32,566 nucleotides of DNA from Planctomycetaceae bacterium (GTDB lineage Bacteria > Planctomycetota > Planctomycetia > Pirellulales > Pirellulaceae), in assembly GCA_016795075.1 (NCBI GenBank), contig JAEUIP010000017.1, forward strand, positions 1-32,566, in the 5' to 3' direction. Each line of letters begins with the position of its first letter. Position 1 is the stretch's first letter. Below the pieces are notes generated by a model. It was given only the letters and a program-made list of their open reading frames with translations, did no database searches and was not told the origin of the DNA. The position numbers and the translations under genes were made by a program. Below, piece by piece: positions 24,233 through 32,566 of this stretch.

Positions 24233-25087
24233 GTGACGTTGGACTTGAATTGGATTCCAATCACGGACCCTAGCGACGCTCGCTTGGGTCCGTTTTTGCA
24301 TTTGCCTCTGCGAAAAGCAACGGGAAGTTTTGCGAGTGGACCATTTGTCGGGGAAGGACGTTTGGTTGTTGAGCGATTGCTGCGCTGCCCATATCGGCCA
24401 AGCGGACTTTTGGTGGCGGAAAGTAAAGTTGGATGGGCCGAGGCCACGATCCGTGCCATAGCCACCGAGCGAAGTGAATTGCTCGCTCTGCCAATTTATG
24501 TGTTGCCAGATGACGCGTTGAATCGGGTGGTCGGTTTTGAATTCCACTCGGGGATCATGGGCAGCGGCGAGCGGTCCGTGCCGGAAAATCTACAACAGCA
24601 GATGACCGCTTGGTTTACCCCAAGATCCCAAGCACCAAGCAAGCGAGAAACCATCATCGTCTTACCTGCGATGAACTCCGCTGAGAATCTTGGTTCGATT
24701 ATTCGCTCCGCACACGGACTCGGTGGAGGTGGCTTGATCTTATCAGCTCTGTCCGCCGACCATTTGTCGCGGCGCGTCATCCGAGTGTCGATGGGACACG
24801 CATTAGCGTTTCCGTGTTGGCGGACCGACGATTGGATTGGTGATTTGCAGCGACTACGCTTGGCCGGTTTTCGCTTGATTGGGATCGAGCATCATGCTCG
24901 GATGAAGCCTTTAGCGTCGGCCCAGCGCTATGATCGACAAGCACTGATCTTTGGTAACGAGTTTGCCGGGTTGGATGACGCGACATTGGACTTGATGGAC
25001 GATATTGTCGGGATTGCCATGCACAACGCCGTCGATTCGCTAAACGTCGCGGTAACTGCCGCAATCACGTTGCATCATTTTGTTTGA
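24233..25087 (+). CDS. TrmH/SpoU-family RNA 2'-O-methyltransferase
   Basis: The GTG at 24233, 4 nt after the msrA stop, gives 284 aa. The C-terminal half has the three SpoU motifs: motif 1 NSAENLGSIIRSA (148-160), motif 2 LIFGNEFAGLD (about 238-248) and motif 3 AMHNAVDSLNVAVTAAI (about 263-279). These form the knotted SAM-binding site. The N-terminal about 110 residues resemble the substrate-binding domain seen in many family members (PFVGEGRLVVERLL, then LLVAESKV). It methylates ribose in tRNA or rRNA; which site cannot be told from the sequence. Asn replaces the usual Asp at the start of motif 1 and Asn the usual Ser in GSE, mild deviations. Confidence 0.9.
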   Translation: MTLDLNWIPITDPSDARLGPFLHLPLRKATGSFASGPFVGEGRLVVERLLRCPYRPSGLLVAESKVGWAEATIRAIATERSELLALPIYVLPDDALNRVVGFEFHSGIMGSGERSVPENLQQQMTAWFTPRSQAPSKRETIIVLPAMNSAENLGSIIRSAHGLGGGGLILSALSADHLSRRVIRVSMGHALAFPCWRTDDWIGDLQRLRLAGFRLIGIEHHARMKPLASAQRYDRQALIFGNEFAGLDDATLDLMDDIVGIAMHNAVDSLNVAVTAAITLHHFV

Positions 25088-25111
25088 GTGTGATGACACT
25101 TCATTGTCCGG

Positions 25112-25135
25112 CGCCGCGGGAAGGCTGCTGCGGCG
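25112..25135 (+). terminator. Possible terminator after the trmH-like gene
   Basis: A 6-bp stem (CGCCGC 25112-25117 with GCGGCG 25130-25135, loop 12 nt) lies 25 nt after the stop codon and is followed by the T-rich GCATTTCATTTTCTT. It would end the msrA-trmH transcript before the convergent dnaK gene. Confidence 0.35.
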
Positions 25136-25171
25136 GCATTTCATTTTCTTCCGCTGCCTTGCCGGTTCATT

Positions 25172-25214
25172 GTCAAAAGAAAAACGCCGCCCGGCATAGT
25201 ACCGGGCGGCGTTT
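25172..25214 (-). terminator. Rho-independent terminator of dnaK
   Basis: A perfect 13-bp inverted repeat (25182-25194 with 25202-25214, arms AAACGCCGCCCGG and its complement) has a 7-nt loop. Read on the minus strand, it is followed by a T-rich tract (TTTTTCTTTT). It lies 33 nt after the dnaK stop. On the plus strand the hairpin is followed by AAAATC, so it is directional towards dnaK. Confidence 0.9.
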
Positions 25215-25246
25215 AAAATCAACTTACGGTTGAAGCCGTCAGCCGC

Positions 25247-27163
25247 TTAGTCTTTTTTGACTTCGAATTCGGCGTCGATCGCTTCGTCGTCGGCGGGGCC
25301 GCTCGCTTTCGCACCGGCAGGCGCGTCGGCTGGCTTATTCTTTTCCGCTTCGTACATCATCTTGCTCAGCGCTTGCTGGGCTTGCTCCAGTTCCGAAACG
25401 GCCGACTTGATGGCATCCACTTGGTCACCTTTCGCAGCCGAGCGAACCTTTTGAATCGCCTTTTCCAGCGGATCCTTGTCGGATTCTTTCAGCTTGTCGG
25501 CATGGTCCTTCATCAGCTTCTCGACTTGGTAACAAAGCTGATCGGCTTCGTTCCTCGCGGTCGCCAATTCGAACTTGCGTCGATCTTCCTCGGCGTGCGC
25601 TTCCGCATCCGTCTGCATCCGCTTGATCTCGTCGGGCGACAAACCGCTCGACTGTTGAATCTTGACGTTGGCTTCCTTACCGGTACCAAGATCCTTGGCC
25701 GAAACGTTCAAAATACCGTTCTGGTCGATATCAAAAGCGACCTCGATCTGCGGAACACCACGGGGAGCCGGAGCGATCCCTTCCAAATTGAAGCGATCCA
25801 ACAGGCGGTTGTCGGAAGCCATCCGCCGTTCGCCCTGGAAGACCTGAATCGTCACAGCCGTTTGGTTGTCCGAGGCCGTACTGAAGGTTTGCGTCTTCTT
25901 GGTGGGAACGGTTGTGTTGCGTTCGACCAACGGAGTCATCACGCCACCTTCCGTTTCGATGCCCAATGTCAATGGCGTGACGTCCAACAGCAACACGTCA
26001 GTACGATCACCGGCCAACACGCTACCTTGGATCGCAGCACCGATCGCCACGACCTCGTCCGGGTTCACACCCTTGTGAGGATCGCGCCCAAAGATGTCCT
26101 TGACCATCTTTTGGACTTTGGGGATTCGCGTCGAACCACCAACCAAAACAACATCATCAATGTCGCCCGGCTTCATGCCCGCGTCTTTCATCGCTTGCTC
26201 GACCGGACCACGGCAGCGGCGTACCAAGTCGTCGGTTAGTTCTTCAAACTTGGCTCGAGTAATCGTCACCTGCAAGTGCTTGGGACCCGAATTATCCTGC
26301 GCGATAAACGGTAGATTGATATCCGTTTGTGGCACCGACGAAAGTTCCTTTTTGGCCTTTTCGCAAGCTTCTTGAAGTCGTTGCAAAGCCATGGTCTCTT
26401 TGCGGAGGTCGATCTTATTGTCGCGTTGGAATTCGCCGGCAACGTAGTTGATCAAGACATTGTCGAAGTCATCACCACCCAAGTGCGTATCGCCACTGGT
26501 CGCGATCACTTCGAAGACTTGTTTGCCATCTTCGTTGTTGAGTTCGAGAATCGAAACGTCGAAGGTACCACCACCCAAGTCAAAGACGACGATTTTTTGC
26601 TCGCTCTTTTTCTTGTCGATACCGTAAGCCATCGCGGCTGCCGTTGGTTCGTTGATAATCCGAGCGACTTCCAAACCAGCGATTTGGCCAGCATCTTTGG
26701 TCGCTTGGCGCTGCGCATCGTTGAAGTATGCCGGAACCGTGATCACGGCTTTATTGACTTTGTGTCCCAAGTAACTCTCGGCCGCTTCCTTCAACTTGAT
26801 CAAGACCTTGGCGCTGACTTCTTGCGGAGTGTATTCCTTGTCACCGATTTGGATCTTGACGTAATTGTCGGATTTGCCGACAACCTTGTAGGGCACCATC
26901 TTCTCTTCGGATTCAACTTCGGTATGACGACGGCCCATGAACCGCTTGACCGAATAAATCGTCCGAGTTGGGTTGGTCACGGCCTGACGTCGGGCCGGGT
27001 CACCGACCAAGATTTCTCCTTTTTCCGTGAATGCGACCACACTCGGCGTCAAACGACTGCCTTCGGGGTTGGGAATCACGGTGACTTCGGAACCTTCCAT
27101 AATGGCGACCACCGAATTGGTCGTCCCCAGGTCGATGCCGATGATTTTTTCGCCTTGAGCCAT
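25247..27163 (-). CDS. dnaK: Chaperone DnaK (Hsp70)
   Basis: The start is the ATG at 27163 ([17 protein letters not shown]), with AAGGAG 6 nt upstream, giving 638 aa, the normal DnaK length. The frame stays open upstream to 27547, but the ribosome binding site fixes this start. The nucleotide-binding domain has [14 protein letters not shown] (about 7-20), [11 protein letters not shown] and [15 protein letters not shown]. The interdomain linker is [14 protein letters not shown]. The substrate-binding domain and helical lid follow, and the C terminus ends in an Ala/Pro/Gly-rich tail and the acidic [14 protein letters not shown]. It folds and refolds proteins with DnaJ and GrpE, whose genes are not in this window. 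No CIRCE element was seen upstream. Confidence 0.99.
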   Translation of the reverse strand: MAQGEKIIGIDLGTTNSVVAIMEGSEVTVIPNPEGSRLTPSVVAFTEKGEILVGDPARRQAVTNPTRTIYSVKRFMGRRHTEVESEEKMVPYKVVGKSDNYVKIQIGDKEYTPQEVSAKVLIKLKEAAESYLGHKVNKAVITVPAYFNDAQRQATKDAGQIAGLEVARIINEPTAAAMAYGIDKKKSEQKIVVFDLGGGTFDVSILELNNEDGKQVFEVIATSGDTHLGGDDFDNVLINYVAGEFQRDNKIDLRKETMALQRLQEACEKAKKELSSVPQTDINLPFIAQDNSGPKHLQVTITRAKFEELTDDLVRRCRGPVEQAMKDAGMKPGDIDDVVLVGGSTRIPKVQKMVKDIFGRDPHKGVNPDEVVAIGAAIQGSVLAGDRTDVLLLDVTPLTLGIETEGGVMTPLVERNTTVPTKKTQTFSTASDNQTAVTIQVFQGERRMASDNRLLDRFNLEGIAPAPRGVPQIEVAFDIDQNGILNVSAKDLGTGKEANVKIQQSSGLSPDEIKRMQTDAEAHAEEDRRKFELATARNEADQLCYQVEKLMKDHADKLKESDKDPLEKAIQKVRSAAKGDQVDAIKSAVSELEQAQQALSKMMYEAEKNKPADAPAGAKASGPADDEAIDAEFEVKKD

Positions 27164-27607
27164 TTTCTGCTCCTTGAAACTTTGGTTATGGATGTCCGTG
27201 CGCTCGGACAGGAGCACACTCTGGTCTTTGTGGGTTTGAGATTGTGGGCTGGTCACCCCTGGGACGACCATCGCCGCAATCCTTTTACCGCTTGATGTTG
27301 GCGGCCTCTCTTCGAATAGCAAAACCAGTGCCAAACTAGCAAAAGCTTGCTTTTCACGCGGTTCTAGAGGATATTGTCCGAGAATACCGGTTGGATCGCC
27401 ATCTAGTTGCCGCTTGGTAGGCGTAGGTGGTTTCGTGGTCGATGACATTTTGGCACCATCCAATGGCGTAAGACCAAGAATTTTGGCTGGGCACCAGAAG
27501 CACACCCAAGTGTCGCGACGGTAGCACCAGTACCAGGATCCAACCATGGCGTGGCCATCGTAGTCACGTTCGCCAAAACGTGGACGTCTACGAATGGAGG
27601 CAGAGTT
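27164..27607. other. Divergent intergenic region with a dnaK-frame open leader
   Basis: This 444-nt gap separates dnaK (minus) from an unknown gene (plus) and should carry promoters for both. I see no CIRCE repeat and no clear sigma32 box. The dnaK frame remains open upstream for 128 codons; from an ATG at 27448 it reads [19 protein letters not shown] and includes the protein-like [20 protein letters not shown]. It lacks a strong ribosome binding site. It may be chance, a leader, or rarely an N-terminal extension. Confidence 0.4.
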
Positions 27608-29098
27608 ATGGGCGCATCCATTTCTAGCGGCGATTGGCTGAGGCAGCTTCAGGCCAGGCTACCTGAACGACTCCTCGCGCGAACTTGGCACGCTCCGTTG
27701 GAAGATTGGCTTCAGTCTTGGCACCAGGGTTCCCTGGACCAATTCTGCCGCCCTTTGTCCGGCCTGGAACCCTTGGGACCGGAAGTCGCAAGCACAACCC
27801 GCTGGGTGGTCGCCGTCCTGCCGGAACCGATGTGGGCTCAGGGATTGGCCGAATCCACGACGAACCCGCTGCTTTTGGCCAGTAGCCGCATCGGCAACTG
27901 GTCCGACCAAACCGACCTGGCCCCAGTAGTCCGGCAACTGCTGACACCGTCTCCAACAACGGTTGGATGCTTGGTCACTGGGGACGGCATGACCTGTCGC
28001 TCGCTGTCGATACATGCCAGCCACTACTTTGGTCTTCCCTGTTGGGAGTGGCTACCTGGTGAGCAAAAAAGTTGGCGAAGCTGGATCGATCAGGTCGCGC
28101 ACGCGTGCCAAGACCATTCACTTGGCACGCGACACGCTCGCTTGTTTGTCACACCTTCGTTCGAGCAGGATTCGCAGCCAATTCCCGCGGCGGATCATTT
28201 GGCGTTTGCGTCCGCTGAACAGATCTTCCTTCTCTCTGTCCGCAGCGGCGGCCACACTTGGCAACTCGCGCAGGACATGATGAAGAAACGTCCGGCAACC
28301 GGCAGGGTGCGAATCTTCTTGCCACCATGGCGCGATGGTGAAACAAATTCATGGGCGCAGCATCGGCAGGCCGCTCATCAATTGATGGAGTCCGGTGCGA
28401 TTGGCTGGCATCTGGCAACTCCAACGATCGATACCGAACAGGAAACGCTCGACCAACACGCATTGCCACGGTCGGCTAAAGGCTTCCAGGAGACTCGCTC
28501 CCCGCAAGTTCAATGGCTCGAGCCAGGATCGTCAACTCTGTTCCTCTCGCATCACACTCGAGCCAATCCCCAACAATGGCCCGAAGAAGTCGAGGGAGAT
28601 TTTTGGTGGCGTTGGCTATCGGACGGGGCCCATGGTTGTTGGCCGTGGGAGACACTCTTGAGAATTGCGTGTCAGCAAAAACTGCGTGCCGGGCATCGCT
28701 TAATCCCGGGGCAGTTGCCGGTTGTTTGCTTCAGTGGGCGTTGCCCCGTCGAAACAGCGGCATTGAGGACCTTTCGCCCCCATCTGCGTCGCTGGGATTA
28801 CGAACCCTACGGGATTGCGATCCAAAAATCGTGGCTAGAACAACAGGGAGCCCGGCGAGTCGAGTATGTCGAACAAGGTTCGCCCGTGCATCCTTTCCAA
28901 CAAATTCGCTATTCGAAAGGTTCCACCACATCTCGCGTGGATTGGTCTTTGGAGCAAGAATATCGCTTCCCGGGTGATCTGGACTTGCGAACCGTTCCCC
29001 GAGACGCGATGTTTTATTTCGTCCGAACGTCGTCGGAAGCCCAGCAATTGGCCGGCTACACGTCCAGCCAAGTGAAGTTCTTGGAACGAGAATCGTAG
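27608..29098 (+). CDS. Protein of unknown function (496 aa)
   Basis: The ATG at 27608 has GGAGG (27596-27600) 7 nt upstream and gives 496 aa. The protein lacks a signal peptide and clear membrane helices. It is rich in Trp, Gln and His throughout. The second half has a region around residues 355-385 ([20 protein letters not shown]), and then a C-terminal block [20 protein letters not shown] followed by [15 protein letters not shown], a pattern of conserved-looking aromatic and acidic residues. I recognise no catalytic motif. It is transcribed divergently from dnaK and about 80 nt before the DUF4013-like gene. Function unknown; likely cytoplasmic. Confidence 0.75.
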   Translation: MGASISSGDWLRQLQARLPERLLARTWHAPLEDWLQSWHQGSLDQFCRPLSGLEPLGPEVASTTRWVVAVLPEPMWAQGLAESTTNPLLLASSRIGNWSDQTDLAPVVRQLLTPSPTTVGCLVTGDGMTCRSLSIHASHYFGLPCWEWLPGEQKSWRSWIDQVAHACQDHSLGTRHARLFVTPSFEQDSQPIPAADHLAFASAEQIFLLSVRSGGHTWQLAQDMMKKRPATGRVRIFLPPWRDGETNSWAQHRQAAHQLMESGAIGWHLATPTIDTEQETLDQHALPRSAKGFQETRSPQVQWLEPGSSTLFLSHHTRANPQQWPEEVEGDFWWRWLSDGAHGCWPWETLLRIACQQKLRAGHRLIPGQLPVVCFSGRCPVETAALRTFRPHLRRWDYEPYGIAIQKSWLEQQGARRVEYVEQGSPVHPFQQIRYSKGSTTSRVDWSLEQEYRFPGDLDLRTVPRDAMFYFVRTSSEAQQLAGYTSSQVKFLERES

Positions 29099-29176
29099 TT
29101 TCGAGTGCTGTTTGACGATGTTTGCCGTTGCAACACCTTGTCGGAATTTGAAACCAACAACCGAAGTAGCGTTAGC

Positions 29177-29986
29177 ATGTCCAAACCCAAGTCGTCCAAT
29201 GATTACGCGCCCCCTACGTTCGTGAGCCAACAGCAAACGCCGTCGAATGGCCTGCGATATGGCGAAATGGTCTCGTATGTTTTCGAGAATCCAGACTGGT
29301 TTACCAACGTGCTCTTGGGAGGCGTTTGTTTTCTGATCCCGGTCGTAGGCCCCATCGTTCTTCTGGGTTATCGCTACGAAGTTATCGATCATTGGAACAC
29401 GCACTCTCAAGCGACGTATCCGAATTTTGACTTTAATAAGTTTGGTGAATATTTGAGTCGAGGGATCTGGCCATTCTTGGTTTTGCTAGTGGGCGGTTTG
29501 ATGATCGTCCCTTTGATTCTCTTGTGTTACTTCGCTAGTTGCTTGGTTTTCATGCTGGCGGCTTCGCTGGGACCGGAATTTGCCATCGTGGGAGTCATCG
29601 TCAGTTTTAGTGTGCTGTTCGGTGGAATCATACTCTCCGCAGCGGTCTCGGGTTTGGTTCTGGTGCCTCTGGAACTCAAGGCGGGTATGCAGCGAGATTT
29701 CGCAGCGGGGTTTGACATCAAGTTTATCTCCAAGTTCATCGGTTTGACCTGGAAGGAGATCCTAATCGGATTTCTATTCCTCTACGTGGTCAACCTTGCC
29801 TTGAGTTTGGTCGGCATGTTGATACTTTGCGTTGGGATCTACTTTACAATGGCCATATCGATGATGGCTCAAACACACCTGGAGCATCAACTCTACTTGC
29901 TTTACTTGCAGCGCGGCGGGCCCCCTGTCCCCACGCCGACCTCGACCACGAGCCAAACTCCGCAGCGCCCAACATCGGGTTGGTAG
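29177..29986 (+). CDS. DUF4013-like integral membrane protein
   Basis: The ATG at 29177 (MSKPKSSNDYAPPTFVSQQQ) gives 269 aa; upstream in-frame codons to 29105 look non-coding. Polar N terminus (about 40 residues), then several long hydrophobic segments: about 45-70 (NVLLGGVCFLIPVVGPIVLL), 95-120, 125-165 (two helices) and 200-235. The PNFDFNKFGEYLSRGIWPFL segment between helices, with the WPF and Gly/Pro pattern, is like the DUF4013 family, a membrane family of unknown function. A Pro/Thr-rich tail ends the protein. The next gene, on the opposite strand, ends 59 nt away. Confidence 0.75.
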   Translation: MSKPKSSNDYAPPTFVSQQQTPSNGLRYGEMVSYVFENPDWFTNVLLGGVCFLIPVVGPIVLLGYRYEVIDHWNTHSQATYPNFDFNKFGEYLSRGIWPFLVLLVGGLMIVPLILLCYFASCLVFMLAASLGPEFAIVGVIVSFSVLFGGIILSAAVSGLVLVPLELKAGMQRDFAAGFDIKFISKFIGLTWKEILIGFLFLYVVNLALSLVGMLILCVGIYFTMAISMMAQTHLEHQLYLLYLQRGGPPVPTPTSTTSQTPQRPTSGW

Positions 29987-30045
29987 CCGCAACGCCACTT
30001 TGCGACTCCGAGAGCAAGGATACCAACTTGGTCGGAAACCGGTCG

Positions 30046-30900
30046 TTAGCGCGCCGAACGCTGGCAAAACTCGGTCCAAACGACCTTGGGGAATACACAC
30101 GCGTCGTGCCAGTAGCGTTTGGCTAGTCGCTTGGGTTCACTCAACATTCGATGCAACCACTCCAGCTTCAAAGACTGCATCCAGCGAGGAGCTCGCTTCT
30201 TCTCTCCCGCAAGAAAATCAATCGTAGCGCCAACACACAAAGCAACTCGAGCGGTAAGCCGATCTTGAAACTTTGCGGCCCATAACTCTTGTTTGGGTGC
30301 TCCTAAGCCCAGGACCAAGACTTCCGGCTGAACGGCGTCGATTCTCGCCAATATCTCGTCACATTCGGCTGCGGATTTCTCGAAACCAAGCGGGGGACTA
30401 TAGGTGCCTACGACCTCAACGCCGGGCCACTGAGCATGGATTTTACTGGCGGCTCGGTCCGCAACGCCGGGGGCAGCGCCCAACAGAAACACGCGTAGCT
30501 TCGAAGCTTCTCCGGTTCCCGTGCCGCGAGTTGGAGCCGCCTGAAAAATCGCCGGTACCAAGTCCGAACCCGGGACGCGTTCCGGCAGTGGCTTCCCTAG
30601 CCAACCAGCCGCCGTCACCACGGGCCAGCCATCGGCCAACACCAAACCTGCTTGGCGATACGCCTGCTGCAGGCCTGAATTGGTTTGCAATTGCACAATA
30701 TGATCGACGTTCGGTGTAACAACGATTTGACACTTGGTCGGTGCCTCCTTCACCCAATCGAGAACTCGCGAAACGGCTTGCGACATCGTCAACGGATCAA
30801 TTTCGATTCCAAACAATCGCGTGCGCTCGTGGGCCTTGGCCGCAGAAGTCTCGCTCGGACGGTTCAAGCTGCTTGGCGGTGTTTGAATCAAACTCAACAT
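30046..30900 (-). CDS. WecG/TagA/CpsF family glycosyltransferase (GT26)
   Basis: The ATG at 30900 (MLSLIQTPPSSLNRPSETSA) gives 284 aa; a longer start at 30942 is possible. Family motifs are present in order: FGIEIDPLTMSQAV, IVVTPNVDHIVQLQ, VLADGWPVVTAAGWLG with the conserved ADG, VFLLGAAPGVADRAA, VGTYSPPLGF, VLGLGAPKQELWA and the C-terminal APRWMQSLKLEWLHRMLSEP. The N terminus has about 40 extra residues. The enzyme adds N-acetylmannosamine, glucosamine-type or similar sugars to lipid-linked intermediates for surface polysaccharides. It lies beside a polysaccharide deacetylase gene and a GT4-like gene, all consistent with an exopolysaccharide locus. Confidence 0.95.
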   Translation of the reverse strand: MLSLIQTPPSSLNRPSETSAAKAHERTRLFGIEIDPLTMSQAVSRVLDWVKEAPTKCQIVVTPNVDHIVQLQTNSGLQQAYRQAGLVLADGWPVVTAAGWLGKPLPERVPGSDLVPAIFQAAPTRGTGTGEASKLRVFLLGAAPGVADRAASKIHAQWPGVEVVGTYSPPLGFEKSAAECDEILARIDAVQPEVLVLGLGAPKQELWAAKFQDRLTARVALCVGATIDFLAGEKKRAPRWMQSLKLEWLHRMLSEPKRLAKRYWHDACVFPKVVWTEFCQRSAR

Positions 30901-31420
30901 GGTGTACTTCTTGTGGTCTGGTTGTTGGAGGGGTTCAGGCACTGGCCCAGCGCTTGAACGCTTCGCGGAACGAACCGTTCAGGAAACGGGAGTCTGGGGC
31001 AAATCGCAAGTCGCAGAGCTTTGAAGCATGAGTCGGTGAGTCACGCAAAGGAATTCTCAATTCCAACGAGACGGTCATGCGACGGGCGGCACGCACCCCA
31101 CATCACGTAAGCCGATACACGCAGCATGTAGGTCAAAGCTTGCAGAAGCATCGACCGGGAGGCGTCTGCAAAGACAACGCCCCCCAACACGACGACCGCA
31201 CGTACGGATTTTACCGGTTCTTCCGCCCAAACTTCGTACGGACGTCGACATCAACTCAGAGTTCTTTGGCAGTTCCGTTCCTCCAATCTAGAGTTCAGGA
31301 GCCATCGCACACTGTGCCGCGCGATTCTCCGAATCGTGAAGGCTGATCACCAAAGTCAAACTCTGCATGCCCCTCGCACCTTTTCCGTTACATTGACTCG
31401 TTCCAGAAATTCCGTTTGCC
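30901..31420. other. Divergent intergenic region, no gene seen
   Basis: This 520-nt gap lies between the minus-strand glycosyltransferase gene and the plus-strand deacetylase gene. Short frames such as 31077-31346 have Arg/His/Pro-rich, unnatural composition. A 6-bp inverted repeat GGAATTCTCAATTCC lies at 31050-31064. No RNA gene or clear promoter could be recognised. Confidence 0.5.
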
Positions 31421-32455
31421 ATGACATCCAAATCCGAGATACTCACAGAAGCCTACCGCCTTGCCTCCGAGCCATGGCGTTGGTTCCGACGTTGGCAACA
31501 GGAGCGCGCTGGAACCGTTCCGATTGTCGTGTTGTTTTATCACCGGGTCGCCGATGTACATCCAACCGATTGGACGATTTCAAGGTCCCGCTTTGCCGCT
31601 CAGATGGATTGGTTCCAGGAAAACTTTGAATTATTGTCGATGGAGCAAGTGCACCAACGACTGCAGAGTGGCTTCAATGACCGGCCGGCAATCGCCATCA
31701 CGTTCGATGACGGTTACGCCGAGAACATGGACTACGCCCTGCCCCTGCTGGCCGAGCGTCAAATCCCGTGCATGTATTATGTCTCCACCTCGTTTATTTT
31801 GAATCAAACGTTTTTTCCACACGATGAAAAGCTCCGTTTGCAACTGCACCCGAACTCGGTTAATGACCTGAAACAAATACTGGCGTGGGGTCTGGACATC
31901 GGCGCTCATACGCGGACTCATCCAGACGTCGCACAGATCACCGACGCGGAAAAACTTCACGACGAATTGGTGGTCTGTCGGCGAGAACTGATGAATTTGC
32001 TGGAAGTCCCGATCGAGCACTTCGCGTTCCCCTATGGCCAAACGAGCAACATCACGACCGCCGCGGTCCAAATGGCGCGACGAGCCGGCTACAAAACCGT
32101 TGCGGCAGCCTACGGTGGTTACAACACGATCGGCGGTGACCCGTTTTTCATTCAACGAGTTCACGGCGACCCTAGCCTCGCGCGAATTAAAAACTGGACA
32201 ACCTTGGACCCACGCTGGACCAGTCGCCGACCGGACAAGCAGTGGTTGACGCCCCCTTCTACGGATGGGAGACAAGCCATTTCAACCGCCCGGCCGACCA
32301 GCGAGCCCCTCGTCACTCTAGAATCACGTCCACAACCCATTGGTGCCCATGCACTAGAACCTGTTGAAGACAGACCGCACGTGCTTCCCGTCCCAGTCTT
32401 TGACGAACAGACCCGGACAACATTTCCCGACACACCGATCATTTCCGGAAGATAA
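31421..32455 (+). CDS. Polysaccharide deacetylase (NodB homology domain)
   Basis: This encodes 344 aa from the ATG at 31421. The NodB domain covers about 30-260. It has VLFYHRVAD at the start, TFDDGY with D96 and D97, DIGAHTRTHPDV with H163 and H167 as metal ligands, FPYGQTSN (near 203), and YGGYNTIGGDPFFIQRVHGD near the end. The enzyme removes acetyl groups from N-acetylated sugars in a polysaccharide, using a metal ion. The FYHRV start and the family features resemble deacetylases of exopolysaccharide loci. No signal peptide is evident. The about 80-residue C-terminal tail is low-complexity and Pro/Thr/Arg-rich. The next gene begins 11 nt later. Confidence 0.93.
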   Translation: MTSKSEILTEAYRLASEPWRWFRRWQQERAGTVPIVVLFYHRVADVHPTDWTISRSRFAAQMDWFQENFELLSMEQVHQRLQSGFNDRPAIAITFDDGYAENMDYALPLLAERQIPCMYYVSTSFILNQTFFPHDEKLRLQLHPNSVNDLKQILAWGLDIGAHTRTHPDVAQITDAEKLHDELVVCRRELMNLLEVPIEHFAFPYGQTSNITTAAVQMARRAGYKTVAAAYGGYNTIGGDPFFIQRVHGDPSLARIKNWTTLDPRWTSRRPDKQWLTPPSTDGRQAISTARPTSEPLVTLESRPQPIGAHALEPVEDRPHVLPVPVFDEQTRTTFPDTPIISGR

Positions 32456-32466
32456 GAGCCAATTCT

Positions 32467-32566
32467 ATGAATGCCGTTTTGCAAACTGCGACTCCGATGA
32501 TCGGGCAACAAGCGCTGAACATTGGCTTTGTCATCACCAGCATGCCGGTCGGCGGCGCGGAAACTT
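32467..32566 (+). CDS. Glycosyltransferase (GT4-like), N-terminal part
   Basis: The ATG at 32467, 11 nt after the deacetylase stop, opens a frame that runs off the right edge after 33 codons. After a short N terminus it reads LNIGFVITSMPVGGAET, the first strand and Gly-rich loop of GT4-family glycosyltransferases (compare xxxVxxLxxGGAE). It probably transfers a sugar from a nucleotide donor in the same polysaccharide pathway. The fragment is too short for more. Confidence 0.65.
   Translation, partial: MNAVLQTATPMIGQQALNIGFVITSMPVGGAET

Noticed and set aside
25373..27295. Long plus-strand frames over dnaK
   Set aside because: They are antisense shadows caused by the codon bias of the highly conserved dnaK gene.
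27164..27300. CIRCE (HrcA) or sigma32 heat-shock element before dnaK
   Set aside because: No TTAGCACTC inverted repeat and no clear CTTGAA/CCCCAT spacing were found.
31077..31346. 89-codon frame in the intergenic region before the deacetylase gene
   Set aside because: The protein is Arg/His/Pro-rich with no hydrophobic core pattern and no ribosome binding site.

Overview
The window (32.6 kb, moderately GC-rich) looks like a chromosome segment of a planctomycete, probably of the Pirellulales type. This is an inference from the gene content: a secreted caspase-like protease with PDZ domains, a pseudokinase/FGE-fold fusion, a DUF4013-type membrane protein, and a Tad-like locus rich in unrecognised secreted proteins. 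No single marker proves it.

Layout. 1-730 (minus strand): the 5' end of an unknown gene that runs off the left edge, then a small two-helix membrane protein. 973-22326 (plus strand): a collinear block of about 21 kb with short gaps or overlaps, preceded by a good sigma70-type promoter (TTGACA, 17 nt, TATCCT). It opens with a caspase-like (C14/metacaspase-type) protease, a secreted unknown protein and a secreted serpin carrying a PDZ insertion. It then runs into a Tad/Flp-type pilus or secretion locus: a small prepilin-like protein, a CpaB/RcpC-like SAF protein, an FHA-CpaF ATPase, TadB, TadC, an FHA-like membrane protein, a pseudokinase/FGE-like membrane protein, a prepilin peptidase, a second small prepilin (52 aa, E+5), two TadE/TadG-like proteins (245 and 868 aa), a PEGA protein, a TadE-like protein with a coiled-coil tail, a membrane-anchored unknown, and a second, compact CpaF ATPase. 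I see no secretin (CpaC/RcpA), TadZ/CpaE or TadD gene in the window.

22459-25087 (plus): an unknown protein, an exported MsrA and a TrmH/SpoU RNA methyltransferase. 25247-27163 (minus): dnaK, followed by a clear intrinsic terminator. 27608-29986 (plus): an unknown 496-aa protein and a DUF4013-like membrane protein. 30046-30900 (minus): a WecG/TagA/CpsF glycosyltransferase. 31421-32566 (plus): a polysaccharide deacetylase and the start of a GT4-like glycosyltransferase, which suggests an exopolysaccharide locus continuing to the right.

How it may work together (inference). The Tad genes would build an inner-membrane platform (TadB/TadC), powered by two ATPases, that assembles substrates matured by the prepilin peptidase. 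Degenerate FHA domains on one ATPase and on a membrane protein, next to a membrane pseudokinase, suggest a phosphorylation-independent scaffold like the EssB/EssC arrangement of type VIIb secretion. The caspase-like protease has the two Asp positions expected for basic P1 specificity, and the serpin's reactive loop places Arg-Ser at P1-P1'. They could therefore be a matched protease-inhibitor pair acting outside the cytoplasm, with PDZ domains on both proteins. This is the most notable candidate system in the window.
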